Part shown: one piece after another, positions 8,196 through 16,793 of the stretch
How positions within the stretch are numbered: position 1 is the first letter of the stretch
Layout: every line of letters starts with the position of its first letter
Origin: Actinoplanes aureus
Lineage (GTDB): Bacteria; Actinomycetota; Actinomycetes; Mycobacteriales; Micromonosporaceae
Assembly: GCF_015704865.1 (NCBI RefSeq)
Contig: NZ_JADQTO010000006.1
Location: 62,001 to 126,000, forward strand
Direction: 5' to 3'
Length of the DNA: 64,000 nucleotides
Made by a program: the position numbers and the translations under genes
Notes under the pieces: model-generated
Told to the model about the DNA's origin: nothing
The model's input: only the letters and a program-made list of their open reading frames with translations
The model's database searches: none

Positions 8196-9239
8196 ATGCT
8201 GCGTCTGCACCGGGTGGAGCCGTCGGCCGCCCTCTGGTCGGATCGGGCCGGCTACCCCGATCGGCTGATCTTCCACACTCCTGAGTGGATCTCTTTCGTG
8301 GCGCAGTGCCAGGGCGCCGAGCCGGTGCTGGCCACCGTCACCGACGGCGACACTCCCGCCGGCCACTTCACCGGCCTGATCACCAAGAAGTACGGACTGC
8401 GCATCCTGGGCAGCCCGATGGCCGGCTGGACCACGTCCTACGTGGGCTTCAACCTGGATCCGGCGGTGCCGCGGCGGGCCGCGCTGGAAGCCCTGCTGCC
8501 GTTCGCCTTCAACGAGCTCGGTTGTGCCCATCTGGAGATCCGCGACCGGTTCCTGGCCGAGTCGGAACTCGGCGGGCTGGGCCTGGTCTGGGACACCGCG
8601 CCGACCGCGGTGATCGACTTGACGCCGTCCGAGGACGAGCTCTTCGGCGCCATGGCCAGCGCCTGCCGCCGCAACATCCGCAAGGCGGCGAAGTCGGGTG
8701 TCGTCATCGAAGAGGTGCACGGCGATCCCGCATTCGCCGACGAATTCTACGATCAATTGCGGGACGTTTTCGCCAAGCAGAATCTGGTGCCCACCTATTC
8801 GGTGGAAAGAGTTCGGTCGTTGATCCGTCACCTGGAACCCGCCGGGCGGATCCTCCAGTTACGCGCCCGCGATCCGGAGCACCGGTCCATCGCCACGGCG
8901 ATCCTGCCCTGGTACCACCGGACCATGTACTTCTGGGGCGGCGCGAGCTACCGCGAGCACCAGCACCTGCGCCCCAACGAGGCGCTGATCTGGCACGCGT
9001 TGCGGTGGGCCAGGGAGCGCGGCGTGACCGAGTTCGACTTCGTCGGCGGTAACGCGTACAAGGCGAAGTACGGCACCACCGAGGTGCCGGTGCCCTGGGC
9101 CCGGCGGTCCCGGTCGCCGCTGGTGGCCCGGCTGCGTGACGCGGCGAAGCAGGGATTCGCCCTGAAACAGCGGGCGGCCGCCCGGCTCACCGGAGTCTCG
9201 AGGCCCGCGACTCCAGATAGCGCTGCTCGGGCCGGCTGA
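8196..9239 (+). CDS. FemAB/GNAT-fold acyl- or aminoacyltransferase
   Basis: 347 residues, a double-GNAT FemAB-like protein. The central block ACRRNIRKAAKSGVV and the C-terminal block MYFWGGASYREHQHLRPNEALIWHALRWARERG followed by FDFVGGN are typical of the FemAB/GNAT_6 superfamily that includes peptidoglycan peptide-bridge enzymes and exopolysaccharide-locus transferases. It starts after a GGGGAG ribosome-binding site. Its position divergent from an exopolysaccharide operon suggests that it decorates the polymer or a cell-wall acceptor with an acyl or amino-acid group. The donor is unknown. The last 53 bp overlap the convergent sigma-factor gene. Confidence 0.8.
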   Translation: MLRLHRVEPSAALWSDRAGYPDRLIFHTPEWISFVAQCQGAEPVLATVTDGDTPAGHFTGLITKKYGLRILGSPMAGWTTSYVGFNLDPAVPRRAALEALLPFAFNELGCAHLEIRDRFLAESELGGLGLVWDTAPTAVIDLTPSEDELFGAMASACRRNIRKAAKSGVVIEEVHGDPAFADEFYDQLRDVFAKQNLVPTYSVERVRSLIRHLEPAGRILQLRARDPEHRSIATAILPWYHRTMYFWGGASYREHQHLRPNEALIWHALRWARERGVTEFDFVGGNAYKAKYGTTEVPVPWARRSRSPLVARLRDAAKQGFALKQRAAARLTGVSRPATPDSAARAG

Positions 9240-10389
9240 GCGTGAGCCGCGCCGCCCGGCGGTACTGCTCCCGCGCGGCGGCCCGGTCACCGGCCATCTC
9301 CAGCAGGTGGGCGCGGACCGCGGCGGTCCGGTGATGCCGGCCCAGCACCGGATCCCCGGCGACCCCGTCCAGGGCGGCGAGCCCGGCGGCCGGCCCGTCG
9401 ACCATGGCGCGTGCCACGATCCGGTTCAGCGTCACCATCGGGCTCGGGGCGAGTGCGTGCAGCATCCCGTACAGGGCAAGGATCTGCGGCCAATCGGTGT
9501 CCTCGGCGCGCGCTGCCTCGTCGTGCACCGCGGCGATCGCGGCCTGTAGCTGGAACGGGCCGATCGGGGCCCGCGCCAGCGTCCGGGTGATAATCGCGAC
9601 GCCTTCGGCGATCGCGGCCGCGTCCCACCGGCTCCGGTCCTGCTCGGCGAGCGGGATCAGGGTGCCGTCCGGCCCGGTACGCGCGGGCCGGCGCGCATCG
9701 GTGAGCAGCATTAACGCCAAGAGCCCGGCCACCTCCCCGTCCTGGAACAGGCGCCGGTGCAACTGGCGGGTCAGCCGGATCGCCTCCCGGGTCAGCTCCA
9801 CCCGGCTCAGCGCGTCGCCGGAGCTGGCGGTGTAGCCCTCGTTGAAGATCAGGTAGAGCACGTGCCGCACCGCGGTGAGCCGCTCGCCGAGCTGTTGTGG
9901 AGCGGGCATCTCGAACCGGGTGCCGGTGTCGCGGATCCGCTGCTTGGCCCGGCTGATCCGCTGGCCCACGGTGGCCTCCGGCAGCAGCAGGGCCCGGGCG
10001 ATCTCCGCGGTGGTGAGCCCGCCTACCGCGCGCAGGGTGAGCGTGACCTGCGCCGGCACGCTCAGCGCGGGATGGCAGCAGAGCAGCAGCAGGGCGAGCT
10101 CGTCGTCACCACGGACCGCGGGGGCCGGCTCCTGGCACAGCGCCTCCTCGCGCCGCCGCCGCGCGGTCTCGTTGCGCAGCAACTCCACCCGGCGGCGGCC
10201 GGCGACGGTGATCAACCAGTTCCGTGGCTGCTCGGGGACGCCGGTCTCGGGCCACTGCCGGGCGGCCGCCAGCAGCGCCTCCTGGACCGCGTCCTCGCAG
10301 GCTTCGAAGTCGCCGTAGCGGCGCACCACGGCGGCGAGGACCTGCGGCGCGCACTCGCGCAGCAGGTCCGGCAGCTCTAGATCTCCCAC
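9187..10389 (-). CDS. ECF42-type RNA polymerase sigma factor with C-terminal extension
   Basis: About 400 residues. Sigma region 2 lies near the N-terminus (RECAPQVLAAVVRRYGDFEACEDAVQEALLAA) and region 4 around GGLTTAEIARALLLPEATVGQRISRAKQRI. A roughly 200-residue TPR-like extension follows (FNEGYTASSG, LTREAIRLTRQL, AAIAAVHDEA), the DUF6596 hallmark of ECF42 factors. The GTG at 10387-10389 overlaps the end of the YCII gene. The frame is open further upstream, but that part is antisense-like translation of the YCII gene. ECF42 factors normally lack an anti-sigma factor and are paired with a DGPF/YCII protein, as here. The extension is thought to be needed for activity. Confidence 0.88.
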   Translation of the reverse strand: MGDLELPDLLRECAPQVLAAVVRRYGDFEACEDAVQEALLAAARQWPETGVPEQPRNWLITVAGRRRVELLRNETARRRREEALCQEPAPAVRGDDELALLLLCCHPALSVPAQVTLTLRAVGGLTTAEIARALLLPEATVGQRISRAKQRIRDTGTRFEMPAPQQLGERLTAVRHVLYLIFNEGYTASSGDALSRVELTREAIRLTRQLHRRLFQDGEVAGLLALMLLTDARRPARTGPDGTLIPLAEQDRSRWDAAAIAEGVAIITRTLARAPIGPFQLQAAIAAVHDEAARAEDTDWPQILALYGMLHALAPSPMVTLNRIVARAMVDGPAAGLAALDGVAGDPVLGRHHRTAAVRAHLLEMAGDRAAAREQYRRAARLTLSRPEQRYLESRASRLR

Positions 10390-10748
10390 GTGCTCATGTC
10401 CAGGACCGGCCGCACCTCGACCCTGGTGTACGCCGCGTCCGGCGCCTTCGCGGCCCAGGCCACGGCTTCGTCGAGATCCGCCACGTCGATCAGGTAGAAG
10501 CCGGCCAGGTGCTCCTTGACCTCGGCGTACGGGCCGTCGCAGGTGATCGTCTTCCCGTCGCGGACGGAGACCTGGGTGGCCAGTGCCGGATCGCCGAGAC
10601 CCTCGCTGACCACCAGGACGCCGGCGTCGCGCATCTGTTCGGTGAGCCGCAGGTGGCCGAGACCGAAGTCGGTGCGCTGCTCGTCGGTAAGCGTCTCCCA
10701 CACGGCCAGCGACTGCGGGTTGGACTGGATCAGGATCACGTACTTCAT
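10377..10748 (-). CDS. YCII-related (DGPF) domain protein, ECF42 partner
   Basis: 123 residues starting MKYVILIQSNPQ with the DGPYAEVKEHLAGFYLIDV motif that defines the DGPF subgroup of YCII-related proteins. The ATG at 10746-10748 has GGAG about 8 nt upstream. In ECF42 systems this small ferredoxin-like-fold protein is both the genomic partner and the main target of the sigma factor. Its biochemical role is unsettled. Its stop lies inside the first codons of the sigma gene (13-bp overlap), so the two are co-transcribed from the promoter region at 10773-10807. Confidence 0.88.
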   Translation of the reverse strand: MKYVILIQSNPQSLAVWETLTDEQRTDFGLGHLRLTEQMRDAGVLVVSEGLGDPALATQVSVRDGKTITCDGPYAEVKEHLAGFYLIDVADLDEAVAWAAKAPDAAYTRVEVRPVLDMSTWEI

Positions 10749-10772
10749 GAGGTTCTCCTTCTCTCTCGCCAA

Positions 10773-10807
10773 GGATGTCGAAACCGGCCGGCCCGGATTC
10801 GACGTCC
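10773..10807. promoter_or_regulatory. Symmetric ECF42-like divergent promoter
   Basis: GGATGTCGAAACCGG (10773-10787) and CCGGATTCGACGTCC (10793-10807) form an inverted repeat matching at 13 of 15 positions, centred between the YCII/sigma pair and the SnoaL-like gene. TGTCGA in the -35 and a CGA/TC-containing -10 are the published ECF42 recognition elements. The rightward strand has TGTCGA at 10776-10781 and the leftward strand CGTCGA, so one element could serve both directions. Promoter function is inferred. Confidence 0.55.
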
Positions 10808-10833
10808 CCGGTGAGAGAAAGGAAGGATCCGCC

Positions 10834-11256
10834 ATGAACGAGATCCAGGAAGTCGTCGAACGCAAGGCCGCGCTGCTGGAGACCGGCGACGCCAAGGCCA
10901 TCCTGTCGCACTACGCCGACACGTTCGTCGAGTACAACCTCGCCCCGCCGCTGCGCCAGCCGGGCGACGGCCGCGACCCGGCTCCGCTGGAGGCCTGGCT
11001 GGCCGGCTTCGAGGCGCCGCCCCGGCGCGAGGTCACCCAGCTGGAGATCACCGCGGACGGCGATGTGGCCTTCGCGACCAGCATCGACTGCCTGACCGCC
11101 ACCCCGCGCGGCTCGGCGGAGAGCTTCAGCCTCTGGTTCCGGGTGACGCTGGGGCTGCGCCGCATCGACGGGCGCTGGCTGGTGACACACGAGCACGAGT
11201 CGGTGCCGTTCGAGATGGACGGCTCGTTCCGCGCGTCCGTCACGCTGCAACCTTGA
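10834..11256 (+). CDS. SnoaL-like / NTF2-fold protein
   Basis: 140 residues with the cone-shaped NTF2 fold pattern: an N-terminal helix (VVERKAALLETGDAKAILSHYADTFVEYN), a middle strand region ending in SLWFRVTLGLRRIDGRWLVTHEHESVPF, and a short tail. ATG at 10834 follows GGAAGGA. Catalytic residues cannot be assigned. Members include small-molecule isomerases, cyclases and many uncharacterised stress proteins. It is transcribed away from the ECF42 pair across the symmetric promoter-like element, so it is a candidate second target of that sigma factor. A strong hairpin follows the stop codon. Confidence 0.8.
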   Translation: MNEIQEVVERKAALLETGDAKAILSHYADTFVEYNLAPPLRQPGDGRDPAPLEAWLAGFEAPPRREVTQLEITADGDVAFATSIDCLTATPRGSAESFSLWFRVTLGLRRIDGRWLVTHEHESVPFEMDGSFRASVTLQP

Positions 11257-11272
11257 GGCGGGAGATGCGCTG

Positions 11273-11304
11273 GGCCCGCCGCCGACGCCCCTCGGCGGCG
11301 GGCC
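11273..11304. terminator. Bidirectional intrinsic terminator-like hairpin
   Basis: GGCCCGCCGCCGA (11273-11285) pairs perfectly with TCGGCGGCGGGCC (11292-11304) across a 6-nt loop. It lies between the convergent SnoaL-like gene and the oxidoreductase gene and has no U-tract, as is usual in GC-rich actinomycetes. Confidence 0.7.
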
Positions 11305-11323
11305 ACAGCCTGGAGGAAGGTTC

Positions 11324-12001
11324 TCAGGCCCCGGCGCGCTTCGCCGCGGCGACCAGATCGCGTACGCCCCGCGCGCTCGCCGGTGTACCGGGAAGTACCC
11401 CGAAAGTTCCGTAGGGATGCACGTAGACCGGGGTGTCCCGCTGGGTACGCCAGTTCTCGGCGAGCGGCCCGGCGTCCACGACGTCGTACCCGATGCTGTC
11501 GAAGAACTCGGTGACCGTCTGCTTGGCGGCCGGATCGTCACCGGCGATCGGCAGCGCCGTCCGGTCCGCGCTGCCCGACGGACGCGCGAGGGACCGCAGG
11601 TGCTCGAACCAGATGTTGTTGAAGCCCTTCACCACGCGAGCTTCGCCGAGGTGCTTCTGCAGCAGCTCGCCGGTGGTGGACGAGCCGTCCTCCAGCTCGG
11701 GGAAGACGCCGTCGCGCTCCGGGTAGTAGTTGTTCGTGTCGATGACCACCTTGCCGGCCAAGGGCTCGGCCGGAACGTCCCGGTACGCCGCCAGCGGCAC
11801 CGTCACCACCACGACGTCCCCGGCCGCGGCCGCCTCGGCGGGAGTCGCGGCGCGCGCCTTCGGGCCTAGTTCCGCCACCAGGTCCCGCAGCGTCTCCGGG
11901 CCGCGCGAGTTGCTCAGCACCACGTCGTGGCCGGCGGCCACCGCGAGCCGAGCCACGGTGCTTCCGATGTTGCCGCTGCCGATGAATCCGATCTTCGTCA
12001 T
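11324..12001 (-). CDS. NADP oxidoreductase, F420-dependent-like (NPDH family)
   Basis: 225 residues beginning MTKIGFIGSGNIGSTVARLAVAAGH, a Rossmann GxGxxG dinucleotide site. It is followed by VVLSNSRGPETL, VVVVTVPL and VVIDTNNYYPERDG, the order seen in the family named after F420-dependent NADP reductase. Many members, including this one by length, are general NAD(P)-binding proteins and F420 use is not proven. The ATG at 11999-12001 lies at the start of the Rossmann strand. The upstream reading frame is not convincing. It stands between the ECF42 region and the arginine decarboxylase on the same strand as the latter. Confidence 0.82.
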   Translation of the reverse strand: MTKIGFIGSGNIGSTVARLAVAAGHDVVLSNSRGPETLRDLVAELGPKARAATPAEAAAAGDVVVVTVPLAAYRDVPAEPLAGKVVIDTNNYYPERDGVFPELEDGSSTTGELLQKHLGEARVVKGFNNIWFEHLRSLARPSGSADRTALPIAGDDPAAKQTVTEFFDSIGYDVVDAGPLAENWRTQRDTPVYVHPYGTFGVLPGTPASARGVRDLVAAAKRAGA

Positions 12002-12092
12002 GTCAGCGCGAACCTCCCGGGCCCCGAACCGATTCCGGCCGGCGGCACACCGTGACGGGTGGCACACCGGCCGGACGGGCGGTTCGAAAGGG

Positions 12093-12602
12093 TCAGCCGC
12101 GCGCGGCGCCGGCCCAGGAGGCGGACTCGTAGGGCGCGATCACCATGGCGCACACCGGGTCGCTCTCGCAGACCACGCCGTGCACCACGAAGTCGGGGTC
12201 GGTGAAGGCCTCCTCGTGGCCGCGGACCAGGTCACGGAGGCTGTCCTTGATCGCCTGGGTGACATAGCCCTCGCTGGTGCCCTCGTGCTCGACGAACAGG
12301 CCGCCCTGCCCGTCGAGACGCTGCACCCAGCCGATGCCGGCCCAGGCCTGCTCGCCCGGCAGGGTGGCGTACTGGTCGGCGTAGACGACGTACATCCGGT
12401 CGCCCCAGGCGCCCTGCGGCACCGGCGCCTTGCCGGTCGCGTCGACGGTGGTGCCGGGCGGGATCACGCTCGACAGCCGGACCAGGTTGTAGACGGCCAG
12501 GTCGGCCTGCACCAGCGCGTCGTGGAACGCGGAGAGAGTGGTGGACCCACGACCGGTCGCCTTGACAACGGGGATCTCGTCGTTAACCGCGGAGGTGTGC
12601 AA
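12093..12602 (-). CDS. Pyruvoyl-dependent arginine decarboxylase (PvlArgDC)
   Basis: 169 residues. The self-cleavage site is visible as LVRLSSVIPPG, where Ser44-Ser45 is expected to split into beta and alpha chains with a pyruvoyl group on the latter. The N-terminal SAFHDALVQADLAVYN and the acidic FVEHEGTS loop also match archaeal PvlArgDC, which makes agmatine from arginine. No in-frame ATG or GTG lies upstream of the conserved region. A TTG at 12600-12602 with AAAGGA 9 nt ahead is the best start. A perfect short palindrome sits just upstream. Whether it is Arg-specific cannot be decided from sequence. Confidence 0.78.
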   Translation of the reverse strand: MHTSAVNDEIPVVKATGRGSTTLSAFHDALVQADLAVYNLVRLSSVIPPGTTVDATGKAPVPQGAWGDRMYVVYADQYATLPGEQAWAGIGWVQRLDGQGGLFVEHEGTSEGYVTQAIKDSLRDLVRGHEEAFTDPDFVVHGVVCESDPVCAMVIAPYESASWAGAARG

Positions 12603-12621
12603 ACCAAGCCATCCTTTGCTC

Positions 12622-12635
12622 GTTGAAACGTCAAC
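12622..12635. promoter_or_regulatory. Palindrome upstream of the arginine decarboxylase
   Basis: GTTGA-AACG-TCAAC is a perfect inverted repeat with a 4-nt spacer, 20-33 bp upstream of the TTG start. On the leftward strand it includes TTGACG, a -35-like hexamer. It could be an operator overlapping the promoter. Function is inferred only. Confidence 0.35.
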
Positions 12636-12743
12636 TCTCGGAGGGTTCAGTCGGCGGGCCGGCGGCGAACTGAAGGATTTCCGGCATTTTGCTGGTTGCC
12701 GGTGGGTAAGACCATGGGAACAAGTCGAGCCGAGGAGAGTCCG

Positions 12744-12977
12744 TTGTTCCTGCTGTTCGGTCTGCGGACCAAGGACCACATGGTCGCCACCCGCACGATG
12801 TTGTGCGAGCTCTGCGGGTGGGAGGCGCCGCAGACGATGCTGCGGCGCAGCACCAAGTTCACCCTGTTCTTCATCCCGCTCTTCCCGGTCAAGCCGAGCC
12901 GCCACTTCCTGGTCTGCGGCCACTGCCGCGGCTTCCGGGAGGCCGGTTCGTCGCATGATCTGGCCCGTCGGGGGTAG
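12744..12977 (+). CDS. Small zinc-ribbon protein
   Basis: 77 residues. Two CxxC knuckles, CELC near residue 20 and CGHC near 60, frame RRSTKFTLFFIPLFPVKPSRHFLVC, the pattern of the zinc-ribbon_15 family of small actinobacterial proteins of unknown function. Relatives begin MFxxFGLRTKDH, so the TTG at 12744 (LFLLFGLRTKDH) with GAGGAG 7 nt upstream is chosen. The frame can be extended to 12696, but that adds only a non-conserved leader. It precedes the hemerythrin gene by 39 bp on the same strand. Confidence 0.78.
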   Translation: MFLLFGLRTKDHMVATRTMLCELCGWEAPQTMLRRSTKFTLFFIPLFPVKPSRHFLVCGHCRGFREAGSSHDLARRG

Positions 12978-13016
12978 GCGGCAGTCGTTGCACCCGACTG
13001 CCCCCTGGAGGAAACC

Positions 13017-13580
13017 GTGACGAGCCCGCAGAACGGGGACGTGATCGACGTCCTCGTCGCCGACCACCGCGACGTGACCGCACTGATCGCCAACATCCGG
13101 TCGGTGACCGACCCGATGATCCGGCGTGACCTCACCGACACCGCGATCAGCGAGCTGGTGCGGCACGCCGTGGCCGAGGAGATGTACGTCTACCCGGTCA
13201 TGAAGAAGTACCTGCCGGAAGGGGAGAAGGCCGTCGAGCACGACATCGAGGAGCACAAGGAACTCGAGGAGACGATGAAGCGTCTCGAGGGCCTCGATGT
13301 GGAGACGTCCGAGTTCGTCCAGGCACTGAACCGCCTGGAGGACCTGCTCGCCGACCACGTGCAGGACGAGGAGTCCGAGCAGTTCCCCGAGCTGCGCCGC
13401 CGGGTGCCGGCCGAGGAGCTGACCGAGCTCGCCGGCAAGGTCGAGTCGGCCAAGAAGCTCGCACCGACCCGCCCGCATCCCGGCGCCCCCAACAGCGAGC
13501 TGTTCCACAAGCTGGTGGGCCCGGGCGTCGGCCTGGTCGACCGGCTCCGCGACAAGCTGACCGGCCGCGCCACGAAGTAG
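13017..13580 (+). CDS. Hemerythrin HHE-domain protein
   Basis: 187 residues, almost all helical, with the metal-ligand spacing of HHE proteins: DHRDVTALI, LVRHAVAEEMYVYP, HDIEEHKELEE and HVQDEESEQFPEL. Such proteins bind a non-haem di-iron centre and are linked to O2, NO or redox sensing and to iron handling. GTG at 13017 follows CTGGAGGA. The C-terminal 45 residues (PTRPHPGAPNSELFHKLVGPG) form a basic tail outside the four-helix bundle. It converges on glpK1 with only 1 bp between stop codons. Confidence 0.88.
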   Translation: MTSPQNGDVIDVLVADHRDVTALIANIRSVTDPMIRRDLTDTAISELVRHAVAEEMYVYPVMKKYLPEGEKAVEHDIEEHKELEETMKRLEGLDVETSEFVQALNRLEDLLADHVQDEESEQFPELRRRVPAEELTELAGKVESAKKLAPTRPHPGAPNSELFHKLVGPGVGLVDRLRDKLTGRATK

Positions 13581-13581
13581 G

Positions 13582-15075
13582 TCAGGCCGGCTGGATCCAG
13601 TCGAAGGTGCGCTCCACCGCACGCCGCCAGTTGGCGTACTCGGCGGAGCGCACCACCGGGTCCATGGCGGGCATCCACTGGCCGGCGATGTGCCAGTTGC
13701 GGCGCAGCCCGTCGAGGTCCGGCCAGTAGCCGACGGCCAGCCCGGCGGCGTACGCCGCGCCCAGCGACACCGTCTCCACCGCCAGCGGCCGGACCAGCGG
13801 CACGTCCAGCACGTCGGCGATCATCTGCATGAGCAGGTTGTCCGCGGTCATCCCGCCGTCGACCTTGAGCGTGGTGAGGGTGAGCCCGGAGTTCGCGTTC
13901 ATCGCGTCGACCACCTCGCGGGTCTGCCAGGCGGTCGCTTCCAGGACCGCCCGGGCCAGGTGCCCCTTGGTGATGTACGAGGTCAGGCCGACGATGACGC
14001 CACGGGCCTCGCTGCGCCAGTACGGCGCGTACAGGCCGGAGAAGGCGGGCACGATGTAGCAGCCGCCGTTGTCGGCGACGGTCCGCGCCAGAGTCTCGAT
14101 CTCCGGTGCGCTGGAGATCAGTTCGAGCTGGTCGCGGAACCACTGCACCAGCGAGCCGGTGATCGCGATCGAGCCCTCCAGGGCGTACGCGGCCGGCTCG
14201 CCGGCGATCTGGTACGCCACCGTGCTGAGCAGCCCGTTGTCCGAGCGGACCAGCTCGTTCCCGGTGTTGAGCAGCAGGAAACTGCCGGTGCCGTACGTGC
14301 ACTTCGCCTCGCCCGGGGTGAAGCAGGTCTGCCCGAACAGTGCCGCCTGCTGGTCGCCGAGCGCCGCCCCGATCCGCACCCCGGGGAAGGCCGCGGTCGC
14401 CGTGCCGAACACTCCGATCGACGGGCGCACCTCCGGCAGCATGGCCCGCGGGATGCCGAAGAAGGACAGGCTCTCCTCGGACCAGTCCAGGCTGCGGACG
14501 TCGAGCAGCATCGTCCGGCTGGCGTTCGTCACATCCGTGACATGGAGACCGCCGGTGAGGTTCCAGATCAGCCAGGTCTCCATCGTCCCGCAGAGCACGT
14601 CACCGCGTTCGGCGCGTTCCCGCAGCCCGGGCGTGTGGTCCAGGATCCATTGCAGGCGCGGCCCGGAGAAGTACGTGGCCAGCGGCAGCCCCGCCCGGTG
14701 CTCCACCTCTTTCGCCTCTGGTCGCCCTTCCAGCTCGTGCACCAGCGCGTCGGTCCGGGTGTCCTGCCAGGTGATGGCGCGCCCGATCGGCGTACCGTTG
14801 CGCCGGTCCCAGAGGACCGTGGTCTCCCGCTGGTTGGCGATGCCCAGCGCGGCCACCTGGTCGAGGCCGATCCCGGCCCGGCGCAGCGCTCTCGGCGCGA
14901 GCCGTTCCACGTTGCGCCAGATCTCCGCGGCGTCGTGCTCGACCCAGCCGGGCCGGGGGAAGTGCTGCTTGTGCTCCTGCTGGGCGAGGGAGACCAGCTG
15001 TCCCCGCCGGTCGAAGACGATGCAGCGCGTGGAGGTGGTGCCCTGGTCGATCGCGACCACGAAACTCTCGGTCAT
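13582..15075 (-). CDS. glpK: Glycerol kinase, first copy
   Basis: 497 residues of FGGY kinase. [17 protein letters not shown] (about 6-22) is the ATP/glycerol-proximal motif, followed by [20 protein letters not shown], the second-domain phosphate motif [12 protein letters not shown], and [19 protein letters not shown] near the C-terminus. It phosphorylates glycerol to sn-glycerol-3-phosphate. It overlaps the iclR-type gene by 4 bp and is transcribed with it, opposite to a second glpK in the glpF-glpK-glpD operon. The two kinases share the same motifs but differ clearly along their lengths, so this is not a recent tandem duplication. Confidence 0.92.
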   Translation of the reverse strand: MTESFVVAIDQGTTSTRCIVFDRRGQLVSLAQQEHKQHFPRPGWVEHDAAEIWRNVERLAPRALRRAGIGLDQVAALGIANQRETTVLWDRRNGTPIGRAITWQDTRTDALVHELEGRPEAKEVEHRAGLPLATYFSGPRLQWILDHTPGLRERAERGDVLCGTMETWLIWNLTGGLHVTDVTNASRTMLLDVRSLDWSEESLSFFGIPRAMLPEVRPSIGVFGTATAAFPGVRIGAALGDQQAALFGQTCFTPGEAKCTYGTGSFLLLNTGNELVRSDNGLLSTVAYQIAGEPAAYALEGSIAITGSLVQWFRDQLELISSAPEIETLARTVADNGGCYIVPAFSGLYAPYWRSEARGVIVGLTSYITKGHLARAVLEATAWQTREVVDAMNANSGLTLTTLKVDGGMTADNLLMQMIADVLDVPLVRPLAVETVSLGAAYAAGLAVGYWPDLDGLRRNWHIAGQWMPAMDPVVRSAEYANWRRAVERTFDWIQPA

Positions 15076-15821
15076 CGGGCGGCTCCCAGGTCCCGGGACA
15101 CCGCACGGGCGGCGTCGCGGACGTAGGTGACGAGGCGTTGGTGGGGCCGGTACCTGCTGTCGCAGATGCGCTCGACCGGACCGGAGATACCGATCGCTCC
15201 GACGACCAGGCCACCGTACCCCCGGATCGGCGCCGCCACCGCCGCCTGACCGAGCAGGAACTCCTCGACCTCGGTGGCCCAGCCGGTCTCCCGCACTCCC
15301 TCCAGCGCCGCCGCAAGGGCTTTCGGCTCCACGATGGTGAGCCGGGTGTACGCCTCCAAGTCGGAAGAGACAAAAGGCCGGTAAGCGAGCAGCACCTTCC
15401 CCAGCGCGGTGGCGTGCAGCGGCAGCAGAGCGCCGACGTCCAGGGTCTGGAAGGTGTCGTCGGGCCGGAAGACGTGGTGCACGACGAGCACCCGTCCCTC
15501 CAGGACGGTGCCGATCCGGACCGCTTCCCCGCTGCGCGCGGCGAGCGGGTCGGCCCAGTTGATCGATCGCGAGCGCAGCTCGTTGATGTCCAGATAGCTG
15601 GTGCCCAGGTGCAGCAGGGCCCCGCCGAGCTGGTACTGCCCGGAGACCCGGTCCTGCTCGACGAAGCCGACCACCTGCAACGTGCGCAGGATGCCGTGCG
15701 TGGTGCCCTTGGCCAGGTCGAGTGCCCGGGCGATCTCGCTGAGCCCGAGCCGGCCCGGCCCACCGGCCAGGATCCGCAGGATCGCGGCCGCTCTCTCGAT
15801 CGACTGCACCGTACCGGGCAT
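15072..15821 (-). CDS. IclR-family regulator (GylR-like)
   Basis: 249 residues. The N-terminal winged helix ([41 protein letters not shown]) is followed by an IclR effector domain ([36 protein letters not shown]). It sits between divergent glycerol genes. In Streptomyces the homologous GylR represses glycerol uptake and metabolism, with glycerol-3-phosphate as the signal. That role is inferred here. It lies immediately upstream of and overlaps glpK1, so it is probably co-transcribed with it. Confidence 0.87.
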   Translation of the reverse strand: MPGTVQSIERAAAILRILAGGPGRLGLSEIARALDLAKGTTHGILRTLQVVGFVEQDRVSGQYQLGGALLHLGTSYLDINELRSRSINWADPLAARSGEAVRIGTVLEGRVLVVHHVFRPDDTFQTLDVGALLPLHATALGKVLLAYRPFVSSDLEAYTRLTIVEPKALAAALEGVRETGWATEVEEFLLGQAAVAAPIRGYGGLVVGAIGISGPVERICDSRYRPHQRLVTYVRDAARAVSRDLGAAR

Positions 15822-15861
15822 GTTTCGGACTCTATGCCAGCGGATGACGACGCGCCGTGGT

Positions 15862-15895
15862 CGATGTTCGACAATGCCGACCGACGTTCATTGCC
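15862..15895. promoter_or_regulatory. Candidate IclR/GylR operator repeats
   Basis: Two similar elements, CGATGTTCGACAATGCC (15862-15878) and CGACGTTCATTGCC (15882-15895), lie in the divergent region between the iclR-type gene and glpF. They share CGAyGTTC and AwTGCC blocks. Their placement fits a regulator controlling both directions, but the assignment rests on position and repetition only. Confidence 0.35.
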
Positions 15896-15947
15896 CCATA
15901 CCGATGCCCTTCCTAGCGTCCGAGACATCGGAATTCAGGGAGGGAGC

Positions 15948-16793
15948 ATGGCTACACGACCCAAGATTCCCGGCATCCTCGGCGAGTTCGCCGCCGAGTT
16001 CGCCGGCACCATGATCCTCATTCTGTTCGGCGTCGGCGTGGTGGCGCAGGTCGCCGGTGCCGGCATCGGAGACCACGACAGCATCGCCTGGGCCTGGGGC
16101 CTGGGTGTGGTGTTCGGCGTGTACGTCGCGGCGCGGATCAGCGGCGCGCACCTCAATCCGGCGGTCACCATCGCACTCGCCGTCTTCCAGGGCTTCTCCT
16201 GGCGCAAGGTGGCGCCGTACATCGTCGCCCAGTTCCTCGGCGCGTTCGTCGCGGCGCTGATCGTGCGCTGGAACTACACCGAGGTGCTGAACGCCGCGGA
16301 CCCCGGACTGACCATCAAGACGCAGGGCGTCTTCTCCACCCTGCCCGGCAACGGCACGCTGCCGATCAGTGAGTGGGGCGCGTTCCGCGACCAGATCATC
16401 GGCACCGCCATCCTGCTGTTCCTGATCCTCGCGGTCACCGACGTGCTCAGCACGCCGCCGCAGGCCAACCTGGCCCCGTTCATCATCGGCCTGATCGTCG
16501 TCGGCATCGGCATGGCGTGGGGCACCGCCGCCGGCTACGCGATCAACCCGGCCCGTGACTTCGGGCCGCGACTCGCCAGCTTCCTGACCGGATATGAGGA
16601 CGCGTTCCGAGATCAGACGGGGTATCTCTACTTCTGGGTGCCGATAGTCGCGCCCATCCTCGGTGGTGTTCTCGGCGCCGGCCTGTACAAAGTTCTGGTG
16701 GGACGATTCCTGCCCGCCGAGGGACCCCCGGAACCGGGCAGGGTGCCGACACCCCGAGGAGACGACGACAACGTGGAGGCACGCCGTGGCTGA
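15948..16793 (+). CDS. glpF: Glycerol facilitator / aquaglyceroporin (MIP family)
   Basis: 281 residues with six membrane helices and both NPA boxes: [11 protein letters not shown] (loop B) and [12 protein letters not shown] (loop E). The Asp after NPAR is characteristic of glycerol-conducting rather than water-only channels. The start ATG at 15948 follows AGGGAGG. It mediates glycerol entry for the kinase encoded immediately downstream, which starts 8 bp before this stop codon. First gene of the glpF-glpK-glpD operon. Confidence 0.92.
   Translation: MATRPKIPGILGEFAAEFAGTMILILFGVGVVAQVAGAGIGDHDSIAWAWGLGVVFGVYVAARISGAHLNPAVTIALAVFQGFSWRKVAPYIVAQFLGAFVAALIVRWNYTEVLNAADPGLTIKTQGVFSTLPGNGTLPISEWGAFRDQIIGTAILLFLILAVTDVLSTPPQANLAPFIIGLIVVGIGMAWGTAAGYAINPARDFGPRLASFLTGYEDAFRDQTGYLYFWVPIVAPILGGVLGAGLYKVLVGRFLPAEGPPEPGRVPTPRGDDDNVEARRG

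Noticed and set aside
10390..11541. Extension of the ECF42 sigma gene by 384 codons
   Set aside because: The extension covers the YCII gene and the antisense of the SnoaL-like gene. ECF42 factors are about 400 residues, as obtained from the GTG at 10389.
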